NCBI GenBank assembly: GCA_012728465.1
Contig: JAAYFB010000428.1
Span: forward strand, 1 to 7,845
Source of the DNA: Proteiniphilum sp.
Lineage (GTDB): Bacteria > Bacteroidota > Bacteroidia > Bacteroidales > Dysgonomonadaceae
Length of the DNA stretch: 7,845 bases
Reading direction: 5' to 3'
The notes under the pieces were generated by a model that saw only the letters and a list, made by a program, of their open reading frames with translations, ran no database searches and was not told the DNA's origin. Every line of letters begins with the position of its first letter. Within the stretch, counting starts at the first letter, position 1. Made by a program: the position numbers and the translations under genes. Below, one piece after another: positions 1 through 6,205 of the stretch.

Positions 1-1416
1 CTTTATGGATGGTGTGCAAAGAACCAAAAGGCAGATGGCTCTAATTACAATATTTACACCGATGGTCTTAAGATATACTCAACTATAGACTCTAGAATGC
101 AAAATTATGCAGAGCAGGCTGTGAGAGAGCATCTTGGTGGGTATCTGCAAAATCATTTTACTCGTGAAAAGAAAGGTCGAAAATATGCACCTTACTCTAA
201 TAAAGTTGCTGATAATGTAGAGAACTTGATGCGCACTGCTATGCGCCAAACTGACAGATATAGAATATTAAAAAAAGAGGGTTGGTCGGAAGAGAAAATT
301 TTAAGCAACTTCAAGGATGAGCCTGTTGAGATGAAAGTATTCTCGTGGCAAGGAGATGTTGATACTTTAATGACGCCATGGGACTCAATTAGATATCACA
401 AACAGTATTTACGTACGGGTTTTATGGCTATGCACCCACTGACTGGACATGTTAAAGCTTATGTGGGAGGTCCTGATTTCTCTCATTTTAAGTATGATAT
501 GGTATCGAGCGGTAAAAGACAGATAGGTTCTACTATTAAGCCATATCTTTACACACTGGCAATGGAAGAAGGACTCACCCCTTGTGATGGTACTATACAT
601 GAGCAGCAAACGTTGATCGACGAAAACGGTATGCCATGGACGCCTCGAAATGCAAACTCAGCACATCAAGGAGAGTTTGTAACAATTAAGTGGGGCTTGC
701 AGAATTCAAGCAACTGGGTAACAGCATATCTTATGAAGTTATTTTCTCCCTATGCATTTTCAAGACTACTTACCTCGTTTGGTTTGAAAACTAAAGCTGA
801 CCCTGTAGTATCGTTGGCATTAGGGCCTAATGATGCTTCAGTATATGAAATGGCAGGAGCTTATACAGCGTTTGTGAATAGAGGAATTCGTGTAGAGCCT
901 ATGCTAGTAACAAGAATTGAGGATAAGGATGGCAACGTAATTAGCTCTTTTACTCCTTCTACACAAGAAATATTTAGTGAATCTACTTCTTACAAAATGA
1001 TTGATATGTTGAAGGCTGTAGTTGATGGTGGTACAGGTAATCGACTACGCAGACTATATAATCTGAAAGGAGAAATGGGTGGAAAGACAGGAACGAGTAA
1101 CGATAACTCTGATGCTTGGTTTATGTCATTTACTCCCGAGATAGTTGCTGCTTGTTGGGTGGGGGGCGAGGAGCCTTCAATTCACTTTGATAATATGGCA
1201 TATGGTCAAGGTGCAGCAGCAGCTTTGCCCATTCATGGTTTATTCTATCAGAAGATATATGCTGATAAAGCTTTAAATATGCAGGATAATGGGGTTTTCG
1301 AGATCCCAGAAGAATATAAGAATCCCTGTGTAGATCAAAATAGATACTCTGATGATTTTTATCAAAGCAATGAACCTATTGAAAAGAATGAAGGTATTGA
1401 TGAAATGTTTAATTAG
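1..1416 (+). CDS. mrcA: Penicillin-binding protein 1A (class A PBP), C-terminal transpeptidase part, 5' end outside window
   Basis: Class A PBPs polymerise and cross-link peptidoglycan on the outer face of the inner membrane. The reading frame is open from base 1, so the gene starts upstream and the Met codon at 97 is internal. The first residues include the DGLKIYSTID stretch typical of the linker between the glycosyltransferase (GT51) and transpeptidase domains. The GT51 domain itself is not in the window. All three penicilloyl-serine motifs are present: STIK with the nucleophilic Ser (529-540), SSN as SxN (706-714) and KTGT (KTG at 1084-1092). The piece has 471 codons and ends in a low-complexity acidic tail after the catalytic domain, as in Bacteroidetes PBP1A. 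A strong terminator follows 30 bases later and the next gene is convergent, so this is the end of its transcript. The family is clear; the 1A paralogue name is by resemblance. Confidence 0.93.
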   Translation, partial: LYGWCAKNQKADGSNYNIYTDGLKIYSTIDSRMQNYAEQAVREHLGGYLQNHFTREKKGRKYAPYSNKVADNVENLMRTAMRQTDRYRILKKEGWSEEKILSNFKDEPVEMKVFSWQGDVDTLMTPWDSIRYHKQYLRTGFMAMHPLTGHVKAYVGGPDFSHFKYDMVSSGKRQIGSTIKPYLYTLAMEEGLTPCDGTIHEQQTLIDENGMPWTPRNANSAHQGEFVTIKWGLQNSSNWVTAYLMKLFSPYAFSRLLTSFGLKTKADPVVSLALGPNDASVYEMAGAYTAFVNRGIRVEPMLVTRIEDKDGNVISSFTPSTQEIFSESTSYKMIDMLKAVVDGGTGNRLRRLYNLKGEMGGKTGTSNDNSDAWFMSFTPEIVAACWVGGEEPSIHFDNMAYGQGAAAALPIHGLFYQKIYADKALNMQDNGVFEIPEEYKNPCVDQNRYSDDFYQSNEPIEKNEGIDEMFN

Positions 1417-1445
1417 GAATTAATTATCAGCATTCTTCAGAATAC

Positions 1446-1481
1446 AAAAAAGGCTATCTCCAGTTGTGGGATAGCCTTTTT
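1446..1481. terminator. Bidirectional Rho-independent terminator
   Basis: A perfect 12-bp stem pairs 1447-1458 (AAAAAGGCTATC) with 1470-1481 (GATAGCCTTTTT), and an inner CCA/TGG (1460-1462 / 1467-1469) can extend it past a bulged T. The stem core is GC-containing, with an A-tract on the left and a T-tract on the right. It therefore works for the penicillin-binding protein gene on the plus strand and for the convergent thioredoxin-like gene on the minus strand. It sits exactly between the two stop codons. Confidence 0.92.
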
Positions 1482-1507
1482 AATTAGTTTTAAAGCAGTT
1501 ATGTGTG

Positions 1508-1996
1508 TCACAGCAATTCCTTTAATCTATCGTCAGTAGGGTTGATTGCTTCAATAACTCCATTTTCGTCAATTATGTAACTCCTGAAGCCTTTTTCTAA
1601 TTTAAACTCCTTATAAATGTCGGAGTTGGCACCATTAGTGTCACAATATTGCGTCTTTATATCGATTTTATCCAAAAGCGCAGTTCTTTTTCCGACATTG
1701 ATATTTTCATCAAATGATATGGATAGAAATTCAACATTGCTTGAGTTCTCTTTCAAGATGTTATTCAAACGAACGTTGTTGGCTCTTGAATGGGCATCGT
1801 ATGCTGCCCAAAAGTTTAATACAACTTTTTTTCCTTTGTAATCGCTCAAGTCGAGAGTTTGTCCTTCCGTTCCAGTGAAAACGATATTTGGGATTTTGTT
1901 TCCTGGATAATAACCTGTGGAAGTTTTTTCGGTTTTGATTGAACCCGACATTAATATAAACGATAATACCCAAAGGCCAAAGTTTACATACTTCAT
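1508..1996 (-). CDS. Exported TlpA/ResA-like thioredoxin-fold protein lacking the CxxC active site
   Basis: The 162-residue product has a hydrophobic N-terminus (about residues 6-18, after MKYVN) that fits a Sec signal peptide or anchor, with no lipobox Cys. The body follows the AhpC/TSA-redoxin and TlpA pattern: KIPNIVFTGTEGQTLDLSDYKGK, then KVVLNFWAAY, a FLSISFDE strand and a YIIDENGVI strand. In redox-active relatives the WATWCGPCR motif carries two cysteines. Here it reads WAAYDAHSR (63-71), so Asp67 and Ser70 replace them, and Phe137 sits where the cis-proline is expected. The only Cys is residue 118. A normal disulphide reductase role is therefore unlikely; a binding or chaperone-like role, or loss of function, is possible. 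The frame is intact and a consensus promoter lies upstream, which argues against a pseudogene. The start has no SD sequence, as usual in this phylum. The gene is monocistronic and ends in the shared terminator. Confidence 0.85.
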   Translation of the reverse strand: MKYVNFGLWVLSFILMSGSIKTEKTSTGYYPGNKIPNIVFTGTEGQTLDLSDYKGKKVVLNFWAAYDAHSRANNVRLNNILKENSSNVEFLSISFDENINVGKRTALLDKIDIKTQYCDTNGANSDIYKEFKLEKGFRSYIIDENGVIEAINPTDDRLKELL

Positions 1997-2095
1997 AAAT
2001 TAATTATTTAGTTAATACTAAGCTTCACGTTGTGCATCACGCATTTAGAAGCTCTTATCTGTTGGCTTTTCGCTAAAAACCAAATTTTGTGTGGA

Positions 2096-2126
2096 CAAAA
2101 GTAGTGTGGTTTATACTAATTGCAAA
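2096..2126 (-). promoter_or_regulatory. Bacteroidetes-type promoter for the thioredoxin-like gene
   Basis: Read on the minus strand, TTTG (2126-2123) is followed by exactly 19 bases and then TACTTTTG (2103-2096). This is a full match to the -33 TTTG / -7 TAnnTTTG consensus used by the Bacteroidetes primary sigma factor. Transcription would start near 2090, giving a leader of about 95 bases. That leader contains a 6-bp inverted repeat (2021-2026 with 2048-2053) enclosing a very short ORF. Confidence 0.85.
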
Positions 2127-2388
2127 CTTTTTCGTCAAAAAAAATACTTGCGAATGTTAAATGTGTGAGTATGGTCTTGATAATTAGTTAGTTGGTTTGT
2201 GTGATTGATTTGTTCTAATAGTTGTTTCTATGTTGTTTGGCTCTGTTTATTAGGTGATTGCCATTGTTTGTTGAATCTGATATCGTAAAAATATTATATA
2301 AGAGCGCATGTGTTTCATTGATTGTTGACATTGTGTATATGTTTTATGTTCTTTATTTAGACAAATAGTTATACATGCTTTTTTTTAT

Positions 2389-2396
2389 TACTTTTG
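2389..2396 (+). promoter_or_regulatory. Possible -7 element of the ftsK promoter
   Basis: TACTTTTG matches the TAnnTTTG -7 consensus exactly and is the same octamer as in the divergent promoter. No TTTG stands at 19-21 bases upstream (the sequence there is TAGTT), so the -33 half is poor. If used, the start would be near 2402 and the ftsK leader about 135 bases. An alternative pairing upstream, TTTG then 19 bases then TAGTTGTTT around 2195-2225, is weaker at -7. Confidence 0.4.
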
Positions 2397-2536
2397 TGAG
2401 TGAATATTATTATATCTGCGGAGTATTTTTTGAATATATATATTACATTAATAAATAAGAGCTCAACTCGTTGTTAAGCGTAGGTATTTTATTAATGGCA
2501 GGTACAAGGATATATAGGAAATAAGAAAAAGTAATC

Positions 2537-5128
2537 ATGGCTAAAAAAAGAAAACGAAATACAAGAACTAAATCCAAAAAGGCAAATAGGGGGCAATTCT
2601 GGAGTAGCATTATGCAATTTCTCAGAAACGAACGTGTGCAATTTATAATTGGTGTGCTTGTTTCTTTTGCGGGCATATATGCGTTCCTTTCAATCGTTTC
2701 TTTTCTCTTTACTGGAGCTGTAGATCAAACTATAGTAAACAATATTCCTTACAATGAGTATATAGCACATAAAACTCCAGAATCGAACGTTCAGTCAATT
2801 GAAAATTGGACTGGTGCAGCAGGTGCATATATCTCGGAGATGCTAGTAAATAACTGGTTTGGTTTGTTTTCGATGCTTATTCCTGTTTTTATTATTTTAG
2901 TGGGCCTAAGAATTATGAAAGTCTCCCGCCTTTCAAATATAAAAGTTTTTCTTCTGACGGCTTTTGGTCTTATTGCAGGCTCAATTACTGAAGCATTTGC
3001 TTTGGGATTCTTATTTCCTATGAGCCATATTAATTGGGGTGGGACACATGGTTCACAAATAGAGAGCTTGCTTCGCGCGAGTATAGGACTGCCAGGTACT
3101 ATTCTTTTGATTGCTTTGTTTGTTTTGATTACTGTAGTTTTGGTGAAAAAGAGCTCAATTTATAAAATTCAAGAGACAATCATTAAAAACAAACCTTCAT
3201 TTGGAAATGGTGGTGGTGAGGTTGAACTTGAGCTAGACGTTGAAAATGCAACTAGTGACTCACACAATATTAAATCTGCGAGTAGAGTGTCTGTTTTCAT
3301 CGGGAAACTATTTTCGGTATTCAAAAGGAAGAAAAGAGAAGATATTGATGCTGACATAGAGGAAGATACTTACAGCGCAAAAAGTGGGCAGAATTTCGAA
3401 CATGAAGATCAAAATGAGCAATTTGATGTTGTTGATAAAACCACAATAAATACACAATCTTCTAACACTGGTTATTCAGATGGCAACTTTGAGGTAGTCA
3501 TTCCTGAAGATGAAGTTCAGATCATCGCTAAAGATAATAATAATGAGATGCATTCTCAAGAAGAATTAAATTCTGAAGGACTACAAGTAGGCGCAGATAC
3601 AATAAACATAGATGAAATGGAAGATTACGATCCTAAGAAGGATTTGTCTTCATTTTCATTCCCAACTATGGAGCTTCTGAAAGTGTATAACAGTGGCAAT
3701 AGAGCAATTGATATGCAAGAGCAGAACGAAAATAAAGATAAGATTATCAATACACTTAGGAATTATGGTATTGAGATAACATCAATAAAAGCTACGGTTG
3801 GACCCACAATCACTCTTTATGAAATTATTCCACAAGCGGGTGTTAGGATATCTCGAATCCGAAATCTTGAAGATGATATTGCATTGAGCTTGTCAGCTCT
3901 GGGTATTAGGATAATTGCTCCAATGCCTGGAAAGGGGACAGTGGGAATAGAGGTTCCTAATAAAGATCCACAGATAGTATCTATGCAGTCAGTAATAGCT
4001 TCTAGAAAGTTTCAGGAATGTGATTATGAACTCCCTGTAGCATTAGGTAAAACAATTACAAACGAGGTGTTTATATTTGATTTGGCAAAAATGCCTCACC
4101 TTTTGGTAGCAGGTGCCACTGGTCAAGGTAAATCTGTAGGGTTAAATGCAATCATTACTTCGTTGCTATACAAAAAGCATCCTTCAGAATTGAAGATGGT
4201 TCTTATTGACCCTAAAATGGTTGAGTTTAATATATACTCAACTATAGAGAAACACTATTTGGCAAAGCTTCCGGATCATGATAAAGCAATTATTACGGAT
4301 GTTTCTAAAGTTACCCAAACACTAAACTCTCTTACTAAAGAGATGGATGACAGGTATGAGTTGCTGATGAGAGCAAAGGTTAGGACAATAAGAGAGTATA
4401 ATGATAAATTCGTAAAGCGTCGTCTGAATCCCAATAATGGACACCGATATATGCCATATATCGTAGTAGTAATAGATGAGTTTGGAGATTTGATAATGAC
4501 CGCTGGTAAAGAAATAGAAATGCCCATTGCCAGAATTGCTCAAAAGGCTCGTGCAGTTGGCATGCACATGGTAATTGCCACTCAAAGGCCCACAACTAAT
4601 ATTATAACGGGAACTATTAAAGCAAACTTTCCTGCTCGAATGGCATTCAGAGTTACCTCGCAAATTGACTCGCGTACAATTCTTGACGCTACGGGAGCAA
4701 ATCAGCTCATTGGTCGTGGTGATATGCTGTTTTCCCAAGGAAGTCATTTGATAAGAATTCAATGTGCTTTTGTTGACACACCCGAAGTTGAAGATATAAC
4801 TCAATATATTGGAACTCAAAGGGGATATGAGTCTGCTTTCGTATTGCCAGAAGTTTTGTCAAATGAGCCAGAAGGTAAGCAGACAGCTAGCGATGTGAAT
4901 GAAAGAGATGTATTATTTGAAGAAGCTGCTCGTTTAATTGTAATTCATCAGCAAGGCTCTACATCTTTAATTCAGCGTAAATTTTCTGTAGGATACAATA
5001 GGGCGGGTAGATTGATGGATCAACTGGAGTCTTCGGGTGTGGTAGGACCAGCCCAAGGTAGTAAGCCTAGGGATGTTTATGTGCCTGACGAATATACTTT
5101 GGAAAAGCTATTAGACTCATTGAGATAA
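2537..5128 (+). CDS. ftsK: DNA translocase FtsK
   Basis: FtsK is a septum-anchored hexameric ATPase that pumps chromosomal DNA at division and activates XerC/D recombination at dif. The 863-residue protein has the full architecture. A basic N-terminal tail (1-20) precedes four membrane segments (about 34-59, 107-126, 134-160 and 186-204). A variable, acidic linker (about 222-375) leads to the alpha/beta motor. Walker A is GATGQGKS (526-533, Lys532) and Walker B is VVVIDEFGD (643-651, Asp647-Glu648), followed by the ATQRP segment (681-685) and the TGTIKANFPAR block. The C-terminal gamma winged helix (about 788-855, QRKFSVGYNRAGRLMDQLE) reads KOPS sequences and contacts the recombinase. All key residues are present. 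The ATG at 2537 is chosen because it gives the lysine-rich start usual in Bacteroidetes; no SD precedes it. A long non-coding stretch lies on either side, so it may be monocistronic. Confidence 0.97.
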   Translation: MAKKRKRNTRTKSKKANRGQFWSSIMQFLRNERVQFIIGVLVSFAGIYAFLSIVSFLFTGAVDQTIVNNIPYNEYIAHKTPESNVQSIENWTGAAGAYISEMLVNNWFGLFSMLIPVFIILVGLRIMKVSRLSNIKVFLLTAFGLIAGSITEAFALGFLFPMSHINWGGTHGSQIESLLRASIGLPGTILLIALFVLITVVLVKKSSIYKIQETIIKNKPSFGNGGGEVELELDVENATSDSHNIKSASRVSVFIGKLFSVFKRKKREDIDADIEEDTYSAKSGQNFEHEDQNEQFDVVDKTTINTQSSNTGYSDGNFEVVIPEDEVQIIAKDNNNEMHSQEELNSEGLQVGADTINIDEMEDYDPKKDLSSFSFPTMELLKVYNSGNRAIDMQEQNENKDKIINTLRNYGIEITSIKATVGPTITLYEIIPQAGVRISRIRNLEDDIALSLSALGIRIIAPMPGKGTVGIEVPNKDPQIVSMQSVIASRKFQECDYELPVALGKTITNEVFIFDLAKMPHLLVAGATGQGKSVGLNAIITSLLYKKHPSELKMVLIDPKMVEFNIYSTIEKHYLAKLPDHDKAIITDVSKVTQTLNSLTKEMDDRYELLMRAKVRTIREYNDKFVKRRLNPNNGHRYMPYIVVVIDEFGDLIMTAGKEIEMPIARIAQKARAVGMHMVIATQRPTTNIITGTIKANFPARMAFRVTSQIDSRTILDATGANQLIGRGDMLFSQGSHLIRIQCAFVDTPEVEDITQYIGTQRGYESAFVLPEVLSNEPEGKQTASDVNERDVLFEEAARLIVIHQQGSTSLIQRKFSVGYNRAGRLMDQLESSGVVGPAQGSKPRDVYVPDEYTLEKLLDSLR

Positions 5129-5175
5129 TGTCAAAATATCAATCACTTTTTAATCAACTGCGGGGCCAATCCGTG

Positions 5176-5205
5176 GAATGATGTCTGTTATTCAGCATTT
5201 TTTTT
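5176..5205 (+). terminator. Weak candidate terminator after ftsK
   Basis: A short GAAT/ATTC stem (5176-5179 with 5190-5193) is followed four bases later by eight T (5198-5205), about 50-75 bases past the ftsK stop. The stem is only 4 bp and AT-rich, so the T-run is the main argument. No better terminator is visible downstream of ftsK. Confidence 0.25.
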
Positions 5206-5208
5206 GTC

Positions 5209-5308
5209 TCATTGAGTGAAATAATATTTACAAATAATCTCGTTTTAAAAAAATATGGGCATATTGCATCTGTTATATTTGGTTTCGCTATAAATATCCA
5301 CTCAATGA
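5209..5308. repeat. Imperfect inverted repeat, about 100 bp across
   Basis: TCATTGAGTG (5209-5218) is exactly inverted as CACTCAATGA (5299-5308). Further inside, ATATTTA (5224-5230) is matched by TAAATAT (5291-5297), and CAAATA (5231-5236) by TATTTG (5276-5281), with unequal gaps. The right-hand flank gives no target-site duplication that I can see and there is no ORF inside. It could be a long-range RNA hairpin, a decayed miniature element, or partly chance in AT-rich DNA. Confidence 0.4.
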
Positions 5309-5706
5309 TGGTTTACAAGTTGACTAATCACCATTACTTCTACTAAAATACGTTCGTCTTTTTGCTATTTATCTGCCGATACTTCTCAATAATGAGTTGC
5401 AAAATCATCAATTACAGTAAATTTTATAGAATAATGTTTGTCTTTTATGACTTTTAGCTATCATAGGGCATTTGTTGCGTGTACAGAATGAAATTGTTAA
5501 TATAAAGAATGAGAAAAATCTTGTTCCTATAGTTGTAATAGTATGTTTAATAATGGGTTGTTTAAATATATTAGATTTTGTCAGCACAACCTGTTCAATA
5601 ATGCTTGTATATGCGGATGATTAAATGTAAAATGATTTGTCAGATACTTTTATGAGGTACAAATAACGTTATAGAGACATTTTTTTATTATTTATATGAT
5701 TGATTG
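5309..5706. other. AT-rich non-coding stretch without a recognised feature
   Basis: All frames are broken by frequent stops, and the short ORFs show no family resemblance. I find no tRNA fold, no exact TAnnTTTG on the plus strand before the rpsU promoter, and no repeat array. The region may simply be decayed sequence. An unrecognised small RNA cannot be excluded by eye. Confidence 0.5.
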
Positions 5707-5737
5707 TGTGTAAGTTTAAATATATGTATTATCTTTG
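5707..5737 (+). promoter_or_regulatory. Promoter of the rpsU-xer-hpf unit
   Basis: TATCTTTG (5730-5737) is a full match to the TAnnTTTG -7 element. Nineteen bases upstream stands TGTG (5707-5710), one base off the TTTG -33 element. Transcription should start about 5742-5745, which gives rpsU an unusually long leader of about 210 bases. Confidence 0.8.
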
Positions 5738-5768
5738 CCCCCTCAAAAAACGACATATAGAGAGGGGG
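5738..5768. promoter_or_regulatory. GC-rich inverted repeat at the rpsU transcription start
   Basis: CCCCCTC (5738-5744) is perfectly inverted as GAGGGGG (5762-5768) across 17 bases. The left arm starts directly after the -7 element and covers the expected start site. It is the most GC-rich word in a very AT-rich intergenic region. It could be an operator, or a hairpin at the extreme 5' end of the message if transcription begins at the first bases of the arm. Confidence 0.5.
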
Positions 5769-5826
5769 TTAATTGAATTATTCATAAATAAGAGATACAT
5801 ATACATATAAATTTACATTTTTAGTT

Positions 5827-5859
5827 TCAGCATCTTGCTTAATTTTAGGAGATTGCTGA
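5827..5859 (+). promoter_or_regulatory. Leader hairpin carrying an SD sequence (rpsU leader)
   Basis: TCAGCA (5827-5832) pairs with TGCTGA (5854-5859). TCT (5833-5835) can extend the stem with AGA (5850-5852) past a bulged T. The loop presents AGGAG (5847-5851), and the stem includes the A of the leader-ORF start codon. An alternative pairing, GCATC (5830-5834) with GATGC (5858-5862), would instead bury the whole start codon. Confidence 0.4.
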
Positions 5860-5897
5860 TGCATTGTATCAAGTCCATTATAATACTGACAACATAG
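5859..5897 (+). CDS. Possible 12-codon leader ORF upstream of rpsU
   Basis: The frame reads MHCIKSIIILTT and stops at TAG. It is preceded by AGGAG at 5847-5851 with a 7-base spacer, an ideal SD geometry that is rare in this phylum; the only other such start in the window is hpf. The last codons and the stop codon run into the hairpin at 5875-5907, so translating it would open that hairpin. Nothing in the peptide points to a function of its own. A regulatory role through the act of translation is the more likely reading, and a chance ORF remains possible because it is so short. Confidence 0.35.
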   Translation: MHCIKSIIILTT

Positions 5898-5907
5898 TAT
5901 TATATGG
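5875..5907 (+). promoter_or_regulatory. 12-bp stem-loop in the rpsU leader
   Basis: The 5' arm (5875-5887) pairs with the 3' arm (5896-5907) over 12 bp with a single bulged T and an 8-base loop, GACAACAT. It lies 47 bases before the rpsU start codon and overlaps the end of the leader ORF, whose TAG (5895-5897) sits at the base of the loop. A very short ATG-GCA-AAG-TAA frame begins inside the 3' arm (5904). There is no T-run after it, so it is not a terminator. Confidence 0.6.
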
Positions 5908-5954
5908 CAAAGTAAAATATTCAATAATCCACTTTTTAAATAAAACTTATAACA

Positions 5955-6146
5955 ATGATCGTAGTACAAGTTAAAGAGGGCGAAAATATAGAAAGAGCCC
6001 TAAGAAGATTCAAACGTAAATATGAAAGAACAGGTATCGTAAAAGAGCTTAGAAAGCGTAAAGCATTTATTAAGCCATCTGTTCAAAAGCGTAAAGATAA
6101 ACAGCACGCAGTTTATGTTCAACAATTACAAGAAAACGAAGATTAG
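5955..6146 (+). CDS. rpsU: 30S ribosomal protein bS21
   Basis: bS21 is a small basic protein at the 30S platform close to the 3' end of 16S rRNA. The 63-residue product begins MIVVQVKEGENIERALRRFKRKYERTGI and continues with the basic block KELRKRKAFIKPSVQKRKDKQ, the standard bS21 pattern and Bacteroidetes length. In Flavobacterium ribosomes, bS21 with bS18 and bS6 holds the anti-SD in a hidden state, which explains weak SD use in the phylum. The bases before this ATG are A/T-rich with no SD. The gene is first in a likely operon with the recombinase and hpf, and its leader is long and structured, suggesting post-transcriptional control. Confidence 0.97.
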   Translation: MIVVQVKEGENIERALRRFKRKYERTGIVKELRKRKAFIKPSVQKRKDKQHAVYVQQLQENED

Positions 6147-6180
6147 TTTCTTGTTTTAAAAATATTTTCACTAACTTCGT
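6136..6180 (+). promoter_or_regulatory. Stem-loop straddling the rpsU stop codon
   Basis: Bases 6136-6147 pair with 6170-6180 over 11 bp with one bulged A (6142), around a 22-base AT-rich loop. The rpsU TAG (6144-6146) lies in the 5' arm. No T-run follows, so a complete terminator is unlikely. It could be an RNase processing site or a partial block that makes rpsU more abundant than the downstream recombinase and hpf. Confidence 0.5.
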
Positions 6181-6205
6181 AATTCAAACCTATAGAATTG
6201 CGACT

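Larger units (their letters stand above)
1997..2536. other. 540-base divergent intergenic region
   Basis: This stretch separates the divergent thioredoxin-like gene and ftsK. It holds the minus-strand promoter and leader (about 1997-2126) and a possible plus-strand -7 element (2389-2396). The part between them (about 2130-2388) is rich in T and G on the plus strand, with many short TTG and TTTG words. I see no ORF with coding character, no tRNA and no long repeat there. Confidence 0.6.

Noticed and set aside
73..4248. 17-base exact direct repeat at 73-89 and 4232-4248
   Set aside because: Both copies are in frame and encode IYSTI within conserved parts of unrelated proteins, so shared residues and codon bias explain it.
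4322..4819. Minus-strand ORF of 165 codons inside ftsK
   Set aside because: It lies wholly opposite the conserved FtsK motor, has no promoter, no start signal and no family resemblance.
5281..5300. Part of the non-coding stretch after ftsK considered as a riboswitch or known small RNA
   Set aside because: I could not match any conserved core (for example TPP, cobalamin, SAM or SRP RNA) by eye; a covariance search would be needed to claim one.
5875..5907. Inverted repeat considered as a dif site, given FtsK and Xer nearby
   Set aside because: Xer sites have two 11-bp arms around a 6-8 bp centre with only partial symmetry and a recognisable XerD half. Here the symmetry runs up to an 8-base centre as an RNA-like stem with one bulge, and no known Xer half-site is apparent.
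5778..5969. Minus-strand ORF of 63 codons over the rpsU leader
   Set aside because: It is antisense to the leader and rpsU start, with Leu/Tyr/Cys-rich low-complexity sequence typical of AT-rich non-coding DNA and no promoter match.
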